Shown: in pieces, positions 8,365 through 16,920 of the stretch
Numbering within the stretch: position 1 is the stretch's first letter
Layout of the letters: every line of letters begins with the position of its first letter
Source of the DNA: Salinispora vitiensis
GTDB taxonomy: Bacteria > Actinomycetota > Actinomycetes > Mycobacteriales > Micromonosporaceae
NCBI RefSeq assembly: GCF_000378825.1
Contig: NZ_KB900388.1
Location: forward strand, 4,033,171-4,097,170
DNA: 64,000 nucleotides
Direction of reading: 5' to 3'
The notes under the pieces: model-generated
Told to the model about the DNA's origin: nothing
The model's database searches: none
The model's input: only the letters and a program-made list of their open reading frames with translations
Made by a program: the position numbers and the translations under genes

Positions 8365-9471
8365 TCAGACGCCGTGCGGGACCTGGTCCCAGCCCTCGAC
8401 CTCGTGCGGCCGGCGGGGGCCCGGGCCGACGTAGCGGGCGGAGGGGCGGACGAGCCGCTGGAGCTTCTTCTGCTCCAGAATGTGGGCGCTCCAGCCACCC
8501 ATCCGGGCGCAGGTGAACATCGAGGTGAACATGTGGGCGGGCACCTCAGCGAAGTCCAGCACGACCGCGGACCAGAACTCGACGTTGGTGGCGAGAACCC
8601 GGTCTGGCTTGCGACTGTGCAGCTCGGCCAGGGCGGCCTTCTCCAGGGCCTCGGCGACCTCGAAGCGGGGCGCCCCCAACTCCTTGGCGGTGCGGCGGAG
8701 CACCCGGGCCCGCGGGTCCTCGGCCCGGTAGACCCGGTGACCGAAGCCCATCAGCCGCTCACCCCGGTCGAGTACGCCCCGGACGTACCCCTCGGCGTCA
8801 CCGCTGCGCTCCACCGCCTCAAGCATGTTCAGCACCCGGGAGGGCGCCCCGCCGTGCAGCGGCCCGGAGAGCGCACCGATGCCGGAGGAGATGCAGGCGG
8901 CGGCGTCGGCACCGGTGGAGCCGACGATGCGGGCGGTGAAGGTGGAGGCGTTCAGGCCGTGCTCGGCGGCCGAGATGAAGTACGCGTCCACGGCCTTGAC
9001 GTGCCGCGGGTCCGGCTCGCCCCGCCAGCGCTTCATGAAGCGCTCGACGATGGTGGAGGCCTTGTCGATCTCCTTCTGCGGTACGGCCGGCAGGCCCAGG
9101 CCCCGCGCGGACTGGGCGACGAAGGAGAGCGCGGTCACCGACACCCGGGCCAGGTCCTCGCGGGCCTGCTCGTCGGAGATGTCGAGCAACTGGTGTAGGC
9201 CCCAGTACGGGGCGAGCATCGCCACCGCGGACTGCACGTCCACCCGGATGTCACCGGAGTGCACCGGGACCGGGAACGGCTCGGCGGGCGGTAGACCCGG
9301 GCCGAATCGTCCATCCACCAACAGGGCCCAGACGTTGCCGAACGAGATCTGACCGATGAGATCTTCGATGTCTACGCCGCGATAGCGCAGCGAGCCACCC
9401 TCCCGGTCCGGTTCGGCGATCTCGGTCTCGAAGGCGATGACGCCCTCCAGCCCCGGTTTGAAGTCGGCCAT
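8365..9471 (-). CDS. Citrate synthase 2
   Basis: A 368-residue citrate synthase family protein that condenses oxaloacetate and acetyl-CoA (some relatives act as methylcitrate synthases). It has the short form typical of actinobacterial CitA / citrate synthase 2, with the active-site segments SAAEHGLNASTFTAR (catalytic His), GGAPSRVLNML, GERLMGFGHRVYR (second His) and FAEVPAHMFTSMFTCARMGGW. It starts at ATG 9471 with a GGAG-like site upstream and shares a divergent promoter region with pdxH. There is a 265-bp gap to the upstream end of serC in which I see no gene. Confidence 0.92.
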   Translation of the reverse strand: MADFKPGLEGVIAFETEIAEPDREGGSLRYRGVDIEDLIGQISFGNVWALLVDGRFGPGLPPAEPFPVPVHSGDIRVDVQSAVAMLAPYWGLHQLLDISDEQAREDLARVSVTALSFVAQSARGLGLPAVPQKEIDKASTIVERFMKRWRGEPDPRHVKAVDAYFISAAEHGLNASTFTARIVGSTGADAAACISSGIGALSGPLHGGAPSRVLNMLEAVERSGDAEGYVRGVLDRGERLMGFGHRVYRAEDPRARVLRRTAKELGAPRFEVAEALEKAALAELHSRKPDRVLATNVEFWSAVVLDFAEVPAHMFTSMFTCARMGGWSAHILEQKKLQRLVRPSARYVGPGPRRPHEVEGWDQVPHGV

Positions 9472-9716
9472 GTCGTCTCCTGGATCTGGCTCGGTGCGCC
9501 CGGGACGGGCCCGTGTCGGGCCCGTGCCTTAGGCGACCCTCAGGGATGTGTTCGTGACATCTTGCCTGCTGACTACGGGACTTTCGACCCATGAGCGCTG
9601 TGCCTCACCCGACATCCCCGGACGGAACGGCCGTCGGGGGGTCGGTGACACTGGGTGTACGGGCAGGCTGTCAGCGACACGACGGGTCGGTCCGCCATCT
9701 GGGAGGGGGAGTGGAT

Positions 9717-10373
9717 GTGACAGGCGACACAGTGCCGCCGGCGAACCTGCGTAACGAGTACGCCGCGGACCTGGGCCTGACCGAGACGAACCTGGCTGGT
9801 GACTGGTACACCCAGTTCGACCGCTGGTTCACCGAGGCGGTGGCCGCCGGTTTGCCCGAGCCGAACGCGATGGTGCTCGGCACCGCCGACGCGGCGGGCC
9901 GGCCGAGCGCTCGTACGGTGCTGTTGAAGGGGTATGGGTCGGACGGTTTCGTCCTGTTCACCAACTACGGGTCGCGCAAGGGCACCGAGCTGGCCGCCAG
10001 CCCGTACGCGAGCCTGGTCTTCCCCTGGTTTGTGCTGGAGCGCCAGGTGGTGGTGACCGGTCGGGTGGAGCGGCTCGACCGGGCCGAGACCGAGGCGTAC
10101 TTCGCCAGCCGGCCGCGCGGCTCCCAGCTCGGGGCGTGGGCGAGTGAGCAGTCGCGGGTGCTCCCGGACCGGGCCGCGCTGGACGCCGCCTACCGGGCGA
10201 CGGTGGAGCGCTTCGTCGCCGGGGCGCCGATCCCGGCGCCGCCGCACTGGGGTGGCTTTCGGGTCCGCCCCGACGAGGTGGAGTTCTGGCAGGGCCGGGC
10301 GAGTCGGCTGCACGACCGGCTGCGGTTCCGCGCCACCGACGGGGGCTGGGTTGTCGAGCGGCTGGCGCCGTGA
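9717..10373 (+). CDS. pdxH: Pyridoxamine 5'-phosphate oxidase
   Basis: An FMN enzyme of about 218 residues that oxidises PNP or PMP to pyridoxal 5'-phosphate. Diagnostic segments are PNAMVLGTADAAGRPSARTV, LLKGYGSDGFVLFTNYGSRK (FMN binding), PWFVLERQVVVTGRVERLD, ASRPRGSQLGAWASEQS and the C-terminal RLHDRLRF with the conserved W of WVVERLAP. Two GTG codons (9711, 9717) follow the ribosome binding site GGGAGGGGG; either is possible and I use 9717. PLP made here would serve serC and the alpha-oxoamine synthase elsewhere in the window, but no direct linkage is implied. Confidence 0.92.
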   Translation: MTGDTVPPANLRNEYAADLGLTETNLAGDWYTQFDRWFTEAVAAGLPEPNAMVLGTADAAGRPSARTVLLKGYGSDGFVLFTNYGSRKGTELAASPYASLVFPWFVLERQVVVTGRVERLDRAETEAYFASRPRGSQLGAWASEQSRVLPDRAALDAAYRATVERFVAGAPIPAPPHWGGFRVRPDEVEFWQGRASRLHDRLRFRATDGGWVVERLAP

Positions 10374-10398
10374 CCGAGGTGCGGCTGGCCCGGCACCG

Positions 10399-10442
10399 GA
10401 GTAGCGGGTCGCACCGGTGCTGTCGCCAGCGAGTAGCGGGTC
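10399..10442. repeat. Direct repeat upstream of the epimerase-like gene
   Basis: GAGTAGCGGGTC occurs at 10399-10410 and again at 10431-10442, 32 bp apart start to start (about three helical turns). Both copies continue with two variable bases and then ACCGGT. The second copy lies about 20 bp before the ATG at 10463. The in-phase spacing suggests a dimer-binding regulatory site, but no factor can be named. Confidence 0.35.
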
Positions 10443-10462
10443 TGACCGGTTAGGGTCCGGGG

Positions 10463-11389
10463 ATGGACTTCCCCGGGCAGTGGGCCCCGTCGGGGGCACA
10501 GTGGACCATCGCGGCCGCCGGCCACGAGGCGGTGATCGTCGAGGTCGGTGGCGGAATTCGGACCTATCGATCCGGCGGGGTGGAGCACCTGGACGGGTAC
10601 ACCTCAGCCGAGCTGTGCCCGGACTCCGCCGGCCAGGTGCTCGCCCCCTGGCCGAACCGGCTCCGGGACGGTAAGTACCACTTCGCGGGCCGTGACCTCC
10701 AGCTGGCGATCAGCGATCCGGAGCACGACGCGGCCTTCCACGGGCTGGTCAACTGGGTGCCCTGGCAGTTGCTGGAGCGGTCGGCCGAGGCGGTGACGCT
10801 CGGCTGTGAGTTGGCGGCCACCCCCGGCTATCCCTGGTCGTTGCGGCTGCGGAGTCGGTGGTCGGTCGGCCCGGACGGGCTGCGCGCCGAGCATGAGGTG
10901 ACCAACAGCGGCGGCGAGGCGGCGCCCTTCGGCTTCGCGGTGCACCCGTACCTGCGGGTGCCGGGCGGCTCGGTTGACGATGTCCTGCTGCGGTTGCCGG
11001 CGCGAAGCCGGCTGCAGGTGGACGGGCGGCTACTTCCGATCGCCCAGTCCTCGGTCGTGGGCACCGAGTACGACTGGACCGTGTCGCGTCGGATCGGCCG
11101 GGCGGTGCTCGACGACACCTTCGGTGACGTGGTGCGGGACGGCGACGGCGGTTCGGTGGTGGAGCTGGCCGCCCCGGACGGCGGGACCCGGATTCGGGTC
11201 TGGGCGGACCGGCGGTTTGGCTGGTGGCAGGTCTTTACCGGGGACACCCGCTCCGGGTCGCGGCGTCGACGTTCGGTGGCGCTGGAGCCGATGACCTGCC
11301 CGCCGGACGCGTTCCGCTCCGGCCGGGATCTGCTGACGTTGCGGCCGGGCGACACCTGGCGCGGCGTCTGGGGCATCCGGCCGGCGTAG
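10463..11389 (+). CDS. Aldose 1-epimerase family protein
   Basis: A 308-residue galactose-mutarotase-like beta-sandwich protein. Family signatures are VLAPWPNRLRDGKYHFAGR near residues 70-88, AFHGLVNWVPW with the catalytic-type His (about residue 94), FGFAVHPYLRVPGG with a second His (about residue 157) and the C-terminal WWQVFTGDT. ALEPMTCPPDAF is the conserved substrate-loop Glu region of YihR/GalM-like proteins. It interconverts sugar anomers, or hexose-6-phosphate anomers in some members; the sugar is not evident. The nitroreductase gene starts 13 bp after its stop, so they probably form an operon. Confidence 0.85.
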   Translation: MDFPGQWAPSGAQWTIAAAGHEAVIVEVGGGIRTYRSGGVEHLDGYTSAELCPDSAGQVLAPWPNRLRDGKYHFAGRDLQLAISDPEHDAAFHGLVNWVPWQLLERSAEAVTLGCELAATPGYPWSLRLRSRWSVGPDGLRAEHEVTNSGGEAAPFGFAVHPYLRVPGGSVDDVLLRLPARSRLQVDGRLLPIAQSSVVGTEYDWTVSRRIGRAVLDDTFGDVVRDGDGGSVVELAAPDGGTRIRVWADRRFGWWQVFTGDTRSGSRRRRSVALEPMTCPPDAFRSGRDLLTLRPGDTWRGVWGIRPA

Positions 11390-11402
11390 TCGAGGAGGCG
11401 TG

Positions 11403-12005
11403 ATGGAGTTCGTCGAGGTGGTGCGGCGGCGTCGGATGGTCCGCAACTACGACCCGGATCGGCCGGTACCGCCGGAGGTGGTGGACCGGCTGTTGGCGCA
11501 CGCGATCCGGGCGCCGTCGGCGGGCTTCTCCCAGGGGTGGGGTTTCCTGGTGCTGGAGGCCGCCGAGGATCGGGATCGGTTCTGGGCGGCGACCACGCCG
11601 GGCACGGGTGGCCGGGAACGCTGGTTGGCCGGAATGCGTCAGGCTCCGTTGATCATCGTGCCGCACGCCAACCGGTCGGCGTACCTGGACCGGTACGCGG
11701 AGCCGGACAAGGGGTGGGCGGACCGGTCAGCGGAGCGTTGGTCGATGCCCTACTGGTACATCGACACCGGCTTCGCCGCCTTGTTGATGCTGCTCACCGC
11801 CGTTGATGAGGGGCTGGGGGCGTGCTTTTTCGGTATTCCGCCGCAGCGGCTGGCGGACTATCGGGCGGCTTTCGGGGTGCCGTTGGAGTATGAGCCGGTT
11901 GGCGCGGTCACCGTCGGCTACCGTGCGGTGGATCAACGATCCTCGTCGCTGCGCCGCGGGCGTCGCCCGGTGGAGGAGGTGGTCCGACGTGGGCGGTGGA
12001 GTTAG
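11403..12005 (+). CDS. Nitroreductase family protein
   Basis: A 200-residue FMN-dependent nitroreductase-fold protein. The N-terminal FMN-binding motif VVRRRRMVRNYDPDRPVPPE and APSAGFSQGWGFLVLE are canonical. GFAALLMLLTAVDEGLGACF and FGIPPQRLADYRAAFGVP form the second cofactor region. ATG 11403 follows GAGGAGGCGTG; a GTG directly before it (11400) is the alternative. Members reduce nitro compounds, quinones or flavin-type substrates with NAD(P)H; the natural substrate is unknown. Confidence 0.85.
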   Translation: MEFVEVVRRRRMVRNYDPDRPVPPEVVDRLLAHAIRAPSAGFSQGWGFLVLEAAEDRDRFWAATTPGTGGRERWLAGMRQAPLIIVPHANRSAYLDRYAEPDKGWADRSAERWSMPYWYIDTGFAALLMLLTAVDEGLGACFFGIPPQRLADYRAAFGVPLEYEPVGAVTVGYRAVDQRSSSLRRGRRPVEEVVRRGRWS

Positions 12006-12113
12006 TCTGAAAAACTCCGTTTGTCCGGTTGGTGGAAGCGAACTGTCAGGGCGAAACTGTCATAAAGCGGTAGAACGCGGCGTGACTCGGCCGGTTAGGC
12101 TGACACGGTCAAT

Positions 12114-12161
12114 GGCGCCGCTGCTCGCGGCGCCGCGAGCAGCGGCGCCGCGAGCAGCGGC
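12114..12161. repeat. 36-bp perfect palindrome merged with a tandem 15-bp repeat
   Basis: Bases 12114-12131 are the exact reverse complement of 12132-12149 (18-bp arms, no spacer). The right arm is also the first copy of a tandem repeat: GCCGCGAGCAGCGGC at 12132-12146 and again at 12147-12161. Three copies of one 15-mer therefore lie side by side, one inverted. The element sits 45-90 bp before the GTG of the 101-residue conserved gene and after the nitroreductase. In RNA it would give alternative hairpins, because either right-hand copy can pair with the left arm. Confidence 0.7.
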
Positions 12162-12205
12162 GCCGGGCCGGGAGCGGCCGGTCGCGGGGAGGGGAGCTAA
12201 CCGTC

Positions 12206-12511
12206 GTGATCTTCAGAGCGGTCCGGGATGGGCGTCCGTACCCCGAGCACAGCCTGACGCTCAAGCAGTGGGCCGAGATCCCTCCGCGTCCGCTGCGCCT
12301 GGATCAGCTGATCACCACGAAGCGTGAGTTGGCGCTGGACAAACTCCTCGCCGAGGATTCGACCTTCTATGGCGACCTGTTTCCGCACGTGGTGCAGTGG
12401 GACGGCGGGCTTTACCTGGAGGACGGGCTGCACCGGGCGCTGCGAGCCGCGCTGCAGCAGCGCAACCAGATCCATGCCCGGGTGTTCGCCTTTTCCGCGA
12501 CGGTCGACTGA
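12206..12511 (+). CDS. Small conserved actinobacterial protein, possibly ParB/sulfiredoxin-like fold
   Basis: A 101-residue protein from GTG 12206, preceded by GGGGAGGGGAG. Sequence blocks TLKQWAEIPPRPLRLDQLIT, ELALDKLLAEDSTFYGDLFP and LYLEDGLHRALRAALQQR are highly conserved-looking and acidic/basic-rich. The E-D-G-x-H-R-x-x-A stretch resembles the (D/E)GxHR motif of ParB/Srx-fold proteins. That resemblance is my inference; I know of no established function. It precedes the acyl-CoA dehydrogenase on the same strand (35 bp gap), so co-transcription is possible. Confidence 0.75.
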   Translation: MIFRAVRDGRPYPEHSLTLKQWAEIPPRPLRLDQLITTKRELALDKLLAEDSTFYGDLFPHVVQWDGGLYLEDGLHRALRAALQQRNQIHARVFAFSATVD

Positions 12512-12546
12512 AGCGGCGCGGGCTGAGCCTTCGTTAAGGTGTCTCC

Positions 12547-13707
12547 ATGAGCCCTCTCGACCTGCTGGACGTCGATTCGTCACTGAGTGCCGAGGAGCGG
12601 CAGATTCGCGCCGTCGTCCGCCAGCTGGTGGACGATCAGGTGCGGCCGCACGTCGCCGGCTGGTATGAGGAGGGCCGTGTGCCCGCCCGCGAGCTGGCCC
12701 GGGAGTTCGGCAAGCTGGGCCTGCTCGGCATGCACCTGACCGGGTACGGCTGCGCCGGCTCCTCGGCTGTCGCCTACGGTCTGGCCTGCCTGGAGCTGGA
12801 GGCGGGTGACTCGGGCATCCGCTCCCTGGTCTCGGTGCAGGGGGCGCTGGCGATGTACGCCATCTGGCGCTACGGCAGCGCGGAGCAGAAGCAGCGTTGG
12901 CTGCCCACGATGGCTGCCGGGGAGGCGATCGGCTGCTTCGCACTGACCGAGCCGGACCACGGATCCGACCCGGCGTCGATGGCCACCCGGGCCCGCCGCG
13001 ACGGCGACGACTGGGTGCTGCACGGCACCAAGATGTGGATCACCAATGCGACGATCGCGGATGTCGCGGTGATCTGGGCCCGTACCGACGAGGGGATCCG
13101 CGGCTTCGCCGTGCCGACCAGGACGCCCGGGGTGACGGTGCGCGAGATTCGGCGCAAAATGTCGCTGCGGGCATCGGTGACCGGGGAGATATCCCTGGAC
13201 GACGTGCGGTTGCCGGCATCGGCCCGCCTGCCCGAGGCCGTCGGGCTGAAGGCGCCCCTGGGTTGCCTCACCGAGGCGCGGCACGGGATCGTCTGGGGAG
13301 CGCTCGGCGCGGCCCGGGACTGCCTGGAGACGGCGCTGGAGTACGCGGGCAGCCGTACCCAGTTCGGCCGCCCGCTCGCCGGGTTCCAGCTCACCCAGGC
13401 GAAGCTCGCCGACATGGCGGTGGAGTGGAGCAAGGGCTACCTGCTGGCGTTGCAGCTCGGTCGGCTCGCCGACGTCGACCGGCTCCGCCCCGACCAGGTC
13501 AGCGTGGGCAAGCTCAACAACGTTCGGGAGGCGTTGGCGATCGCCCGGCAGTGCCGCACGATCCTGGGGGCCAACGGTGTCTCCGGTGCCTACCCGGTGC
13601 TGCGGCACGCCAACAACCTGGAGAGCGTGCTCACCTATGAGGGCACCTCGGAGATCCACCAGCTGGTGATCGGGCAGCGGCTGACCGGCCTGTCCGCTTT
13701 CGCCTGA
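12547..13707 (+). CDS. Acyl-CoA dehydrogenase, glutaryl-CoA dehydrogenase-like
   Basis: A 386-residue flavoprotein. FALTEPDHGSDPASMATRA (FAD/substrate motif), WITNATIADVAVIWART and the C-terminal LTYEGTSEIHQLVIGQRLTG are diagnostic. The catalytic Glu lies in TYEGT (about residue 370), the position used by glutaryl-CoA dehydrogenase. ARHGIVWGALGAARDCLETA and GRPLAGFQLTQAKLADM also match GcdH. GcdH oxidatively decarboxylates glutaryl-CoA to crotonyl-CoA in lysine/tryptophan breakdown; without neighbours of that pathway the substrate remains tentative. The start is ATG 12547. Confidence 0.87.
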   Translation: MSPLDLLDVDSSLSAEERQIRAVVRQLVDDQVRPHVAGWYEEGRVPARELAREFGKLGLLGMHLTGYGCAGSSAVAYGLACLELEAGDSGIRSLVSVQGALAMYAIWRYGSAEQKQRWLPTMAAGEAIGCFALTEPDHGSDPASMATRARRDGDDWVLHGTKMWITNATIADVAVIWARTDEGIRGFAVPTRTPGVTVREIRRKMSLRASVTGEISLDDVRLPASARLPEAVGLKAPLGCLTEARHGIVWGALGAARDCLETALEYAGSRTQFGRPLAGFQLTQAKLADMAVEWSKGYLLALQLGRLADVDRLRPDQVSVGKLNNVREALAIARQCRTILGANGVSGAYPVLRHANNLESVLTYEGTSEIHQLVIGQRLTGLSAFA

Positions 13708-13889
13708 ATGCTCCCCGGCGTGGGGATGGCCCCGGTGCGGGCTGTGGTATCGGGTGGAGGTCGGGGCCGGGGCGGGTAGGCTGGCCGGCCGGCCCGACAG
13801 TTTCCGGGCACCCGGGAAGGCCTGCCGTGTCGGCGGTCAACCCGGGCCGGTGATCCGCGCGGTGGGTAGGACGGCGAGGAAGTGCAGCC

Positions 13890-15287
13890 ATGATCAGTAT
13901 ATTCGATCTCTTCAGTGTCGGTATCGGGCCGTCCAGCTCGCACACCGTCGGGCCGATGCGTGCCGCCCGGACGTTCGTCGCCGGCCTCAAGGCAGACGGG
14001 CTGCTCAGCGAGACGGTACGGATCCGCGCCGAGCTTTTCGGTTCGTTGGGGGCGACCGGCCGCGGCCATGGCAGTGATCGTGCGGTCCTGCTCGGGCTCG
14101 CCGGTGCGGAGCCGGAGACGGTCGACACCGACGCCGTCGAGAGCTGGATCGACAAGATCCGTGCCGAGCAGCGGATCTCGCTGCTCGCCACCCACGAGAT
14201 CGACTTTGATCCGGCTCGGGACCTGGTGCTGCACCGCCGCCGGTCGCTGCCGTACCACCCGAACGGGATGACCTTCGCCGCCTACGACCTGACCGGGGCC
14301 GAGCTCCGGGCCCGTACCTACTACTCGGTCGGGGGTGGGTTCGTCGTGGACGAGGCGGCGGCGGGGGCGGACCGGATCACCTCGGACACCACCCCGGTGC
14401 GCTACCCCTTCTCGACCGGTACGCAGCTGCTGGCCGTGACCCGGGAGACCGGGCTGTCGATCAGCGAGGTGATGCTCGCCAACGAGCTGTCCTGGCGCAG
14501 CGAGCGGGAGGTGCGCGCCGGGCTGCTGGAGATCTGGCGGGTGATGCGGGAGTGCGTGGCCCGCGGCTGCGAACGCGACGGTGTGCTCCCCGGCCGGTTG
14601 CAGGTCCGGCGGCGGGCCGCCGAGCTGTACCGCGGCCTGATGATGGATGCGGACCCGATGCGGTCAACGGCGGGCCGCGGTGCGGTGGATCCGCTGCGTG
14701 CGATGGACTGGGTGACCCTTTTCGCCCTCGCGGTCAACGAGGAGAACGCCGGCGGTGGCCGGGTGGTGACCGCACCGACCAACGGCGCGGCCGGCATCAT
14801 TCCGGCGGTCCTGCACTACTACGACCGGTTCGGGCCGGGTGCCACCGCGGAAGGTGTGGTGCGGTTCCTGCTCGCGGCCGGCGCCATCGGTGTGCTGTTC
14901 AAGGAGAACGCCTCCATCTCCGGCGCCGAGGTGGGCTGCCAGGGCGAGGTGGGTTCGGCCTGTTCGATGGCGGCGGCCGGGCTGGCCGAGGCGCTGGGGG
15001 GCACCCCGGAGCAGGTGGAGAACGCCGCCGAGATCGGTATGGAGCACAACCTGGGGCTGACCTGTGACCCGGTCGGCGGCCTCGTGCAGATCCCCTGCAT
15101 CGAACGGAACGCGGTGGCTAGCATCAAGGCGATCACGGCTGCCCGGCTCGCGTTGCGGGGCGACGGCGTGCACCACGTCTCGCTCGACAAGGTGATCAAG
15201 ACGATGCGGGAGACCGGGGCGGACATGAAGGTCAAATACAAGGAGACGGCACGCGGCGGCCTCGCCGTCAACGTGATCGAGTGCTGA
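13890..15287 (+). CDS. sdaA: L-serine ammonia-lyase (single-chain, iron-sulfur type)
   Basis: A 465-residue enzyme deaminating L-serine to pyruvate. The N-terminal beta domain begins MISIFDLFSVGIGPSSSHTV, followed by GPMRAARTFVAG; the catalytic alpha domain contains TAPTNGAAGIIPAVLHYY. Cysteines for the [4Fe-4S] cluster are visible in GCQGEVGSACSMAAAGL, LTCDPVGGLVQIPC and the C-terminal tail ending NVIEC. The fused alpha/beta layout and length are those of SdaA/SdaB. It starts at ATG 13890 with GGCGAGGAAG upstream. It directly precedes the glycopolymer export genes, but a 54-bp gap and unrelated function suggest a separate unit. Confidence 0.93.
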   Translation: MISIFDLFSVGIGPSSSHTVGPMRAARTFVAGLKADGLLSETVRIRAELFGSLGATGRGHGSDRAVLLGLAGAEPETVDTDAVESWIDKIRAEQRISLLATHEIDFDPARDLVLHRRRSLPYHPNGMTFAAYDLTGAELRARTYYSVGGGFVVDEAAAGADRITSDTTPVRYPFSTGTQLLAVTRETGLSISEVMLANELSWRSEREVRAGLLEIWRVMRECVARGCERDGVLPGRLQVRRRAAELYRGLMMDADPMRSTAGRGAVDPLRAMDWVTLFALAVNEENAGGGRVVTAPTNGAAGIIPAVLHYYDRFGPGATAEGVVRFLLAAGAIGVLFKENASISGAEVGCQGEVGSACSMAAAGLAEALGGTPEQVENAAEIGMEHNLGLTCDPVGGLVQIPCIERNAVASIKAITAARLALRGDGVHHVSLDKVIKTMRETGADMKVKYKETARGGLAVNVIEC

Positions 15288-15341
15288 AAGCCACCGGCCC
15301 GCCGCGCGGGGTGTGGCGCGGACCGGGCAGGAGGCGACGCG

Positions 15342-16169
15342 GTGGCCGCTGGCGTCGGGACGCTCTGGTCAAACCGGGGCGCGCTGCGCATCCTCGTGCG
15401 GCGGGACCTCGCGGTCAAGTACCAGCAGTCCGCGCTGGGCTATCTCTGGTCCCTGATCGAACCGCTGGGCTTCGGCGCCATCTACTGGTTCGTCTTCGGG
15501 GTGCTGTACGAGCGGGACACCGATCGGTATCTGGGTGAGGCGGCTGACTCGTACCCGTTGTTCCTGTTCACCGGGATCTTCGCCTGGATGTGGGCCAACT
15601 CGGCGCTGGGCGAGGCGACCAACGCGCTGACCGGCCAGGCGAGGTTGATCACCACGATGAACCTGCCCCGCCAGTTCTTCCCGATCGGGCGGGTCGCCGG
15701 GCGGGTCGCCGAGTACCTGGCCGGCCTGCCCCTCCTGGTGGCGGCCGCGGCGGCGTACGCGGTGGCGGGGCGGATCCACCCGGGCTGGTCGGTGCTCGCT
15801 CTCCCGCTGGCCATCGCCCTCCAGGGCGTTCTGCTGGTCGGCCTGGCGCTGCTGCTCTCCGCGGCCAACGTGCTGATGCGCGATGTCGAGCGGGTCATGC
15901 GGTTGGTCGTCCGGGTGCTCTTCTACGCCACGCCGATCATCTACCCCTTCGGCCTGGTTCGGGACTCCAGCCTGCCCGACTGGCTTAAGGTCGGATACGA
16001 ACTGAACCCCCTGGTCGGGATATTCCAGCTGCACCACGCGGTCTGGTACCCCGACGAGTTCCCCGACGCCGGGCTACTCGGCACCACGGTTACCGGCTGT
16101 CTATTGGTACTCGCCATTGGTTGGTGGACGTTTCACCGCCTCGAACCGGCGGTCCTCAAGGAGCTGTGA
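15342..16169 (+). CDS. Polysaccharide/teichoic-acid type ABC export permease (TagG/Wzm-like)
   Basis: A 275-residue ABC-2 permease with about six transmembrane segments. The N-terminal amphipathic block LVRRDLAVKYQQSALGYLWS is the hallmark of Wzm/TagG/RfbA permeases, and RVLFYATPIIYP and YELNPLVGIFQLHH are the other family signatures. It starts at GTG 15342 after GGAGGCGAC. The ATPase gene begins one base after its stop. Together they should export an undecaprenyl-linked glycopolymer made by the downstream transferases. Confidence 0.9.
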   Translation: MAAGVGTLWSNRGALRILVRRDLAVKYQQSALGYLWSLIEPLGFGAIYWFVFGVLYERDTDRYLGEAADSYPLFLFTGIFAWMWANSALGEATNALTGQARLITTMNLPRQFFPIGRVAGRVAEYLAGLPLLVAAAAAYAVAGRIHPGWSVLALPLAIALQGVLLVGLALLLSAANVLMRDVERVMRLVVRVLFYATPIIYPFGLVRDSSLPDWLKVGYELNPLVGIFQLHHAVWYPDEFPDAGLLGTTVTGCLLVLAIGWWTFHRLEPAVLKEL

Positions 16170-16170
16170 G

Positions 16171-16920
16171 ATGGCCGATCCGATCATCGAAGCAGCGGGG
16201 CTCGGCATTCGCTTCGTCCGGAACCGCCGTCGGCAACTGCGGCTGCGGGACCTCGCCCTGCACCGGGGGCGGCGCGGTGGTCGTACCGATGGTCGGTTCT
16301 GGCCGCTACGGGATCTCTCCTTCTCGATCGAGGCCGGCGACACGGTCGGCGTGATCGGCCGCAACGGCACCGGCAAGAGCACCCTGCTGCGGCTCATCGC
16401 CGGCGTGCTGATCCCCGACGAGGGTGGGATCACCGTGCGCGGCGCGGTCGCCCCGCTGCTGGAGCTCTCCGCCGGCTTCTCCGCCGACCTGACCGGCCGG
16501 GAGAACCTCTACCTGGTCGGTGGCCTACACGGCCTCTCGCCGAGCTACCTGCGGCGCCGGGTGGACGAAATCGTGTCGTTCGCGGGTAAACAGGTGGAGC
16601 AGGCCCTCGACACGTCCGTGCGCCATTACTCGTCCGGCATGAAGGTCCGGCTCGGATTTGCGATCATTTCGCACCTGCCGCACCCCGTCCTGTTGATGGA
16701 CGAGGTAACCGCGGTTGGGGACGCCGAATTCCGCCAGCGGTGCTATGCGACGATCGACCGTCTGCTCGGAGAGGGGCGCACCCTGGTGCTGGTATCACAC
16801 AACGAACAGGACCTGACCCGATTCTGCCGGCGCGGCTTTTACCTCGACGCCGGCCGAATGATTGTGGACGGGACGATGGCCGAGGCGCTGGCCGCGTACC
16901 ACGGGGCGGTGGCCCGGTGA
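16171..16920 (+). CDS. Polysaccharide export ABC ATPase (TagH/Wzt-like, no C-terminal binding domain)
   Basis: A 249-residue ATPase: Walker A GRNGTGKST, signature YSSGMKVRLGF, Walker B VLLMDEVTAVGD and the switch His in VLVSHNEQDL. The unusual N-terminal insertion of basic residues before DLSFSIEAGDTV is typical of Wzt/TagH proteins. It lacks the C-terminal carbohydrate-binding domain of some Wzt proteins, so polymer selection probably does not involve the ATPase. ATG 16171 directly follows the permease stop; its own stop overlaps the next gene's GTG (GTGA). Confidence 0.92.
   Translation: MADPIIEAAGLGIRFVRNRRRQLRLRDLALHRGRRGGRTDGRFWPLRDLSFSIEAGDTVGVIGRNGTGKSTLLRLIAGVLIPDEGGITVRGAVAPLLELSAGFSADLTGRENLYLVGGLHGLSPSYLRRRVDEIVSFAGKQVEQALDTSVRHYSSGMKVRLGFAIISHLPHPVLLMDEVTAVGDAEFRQRCYATIDRLLGEGRTLVLVSHNEQDLTRFCRRGFYLDAGRMIVDGTMAEALAAYHGAVAR

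Noticed and set aside
12132..12161. Tandem 15-mer considered as CRISPR or an origin iteron
   Set aside because: Only two direct copies, without spacers, DnaA boxes or a replication gene nearby.
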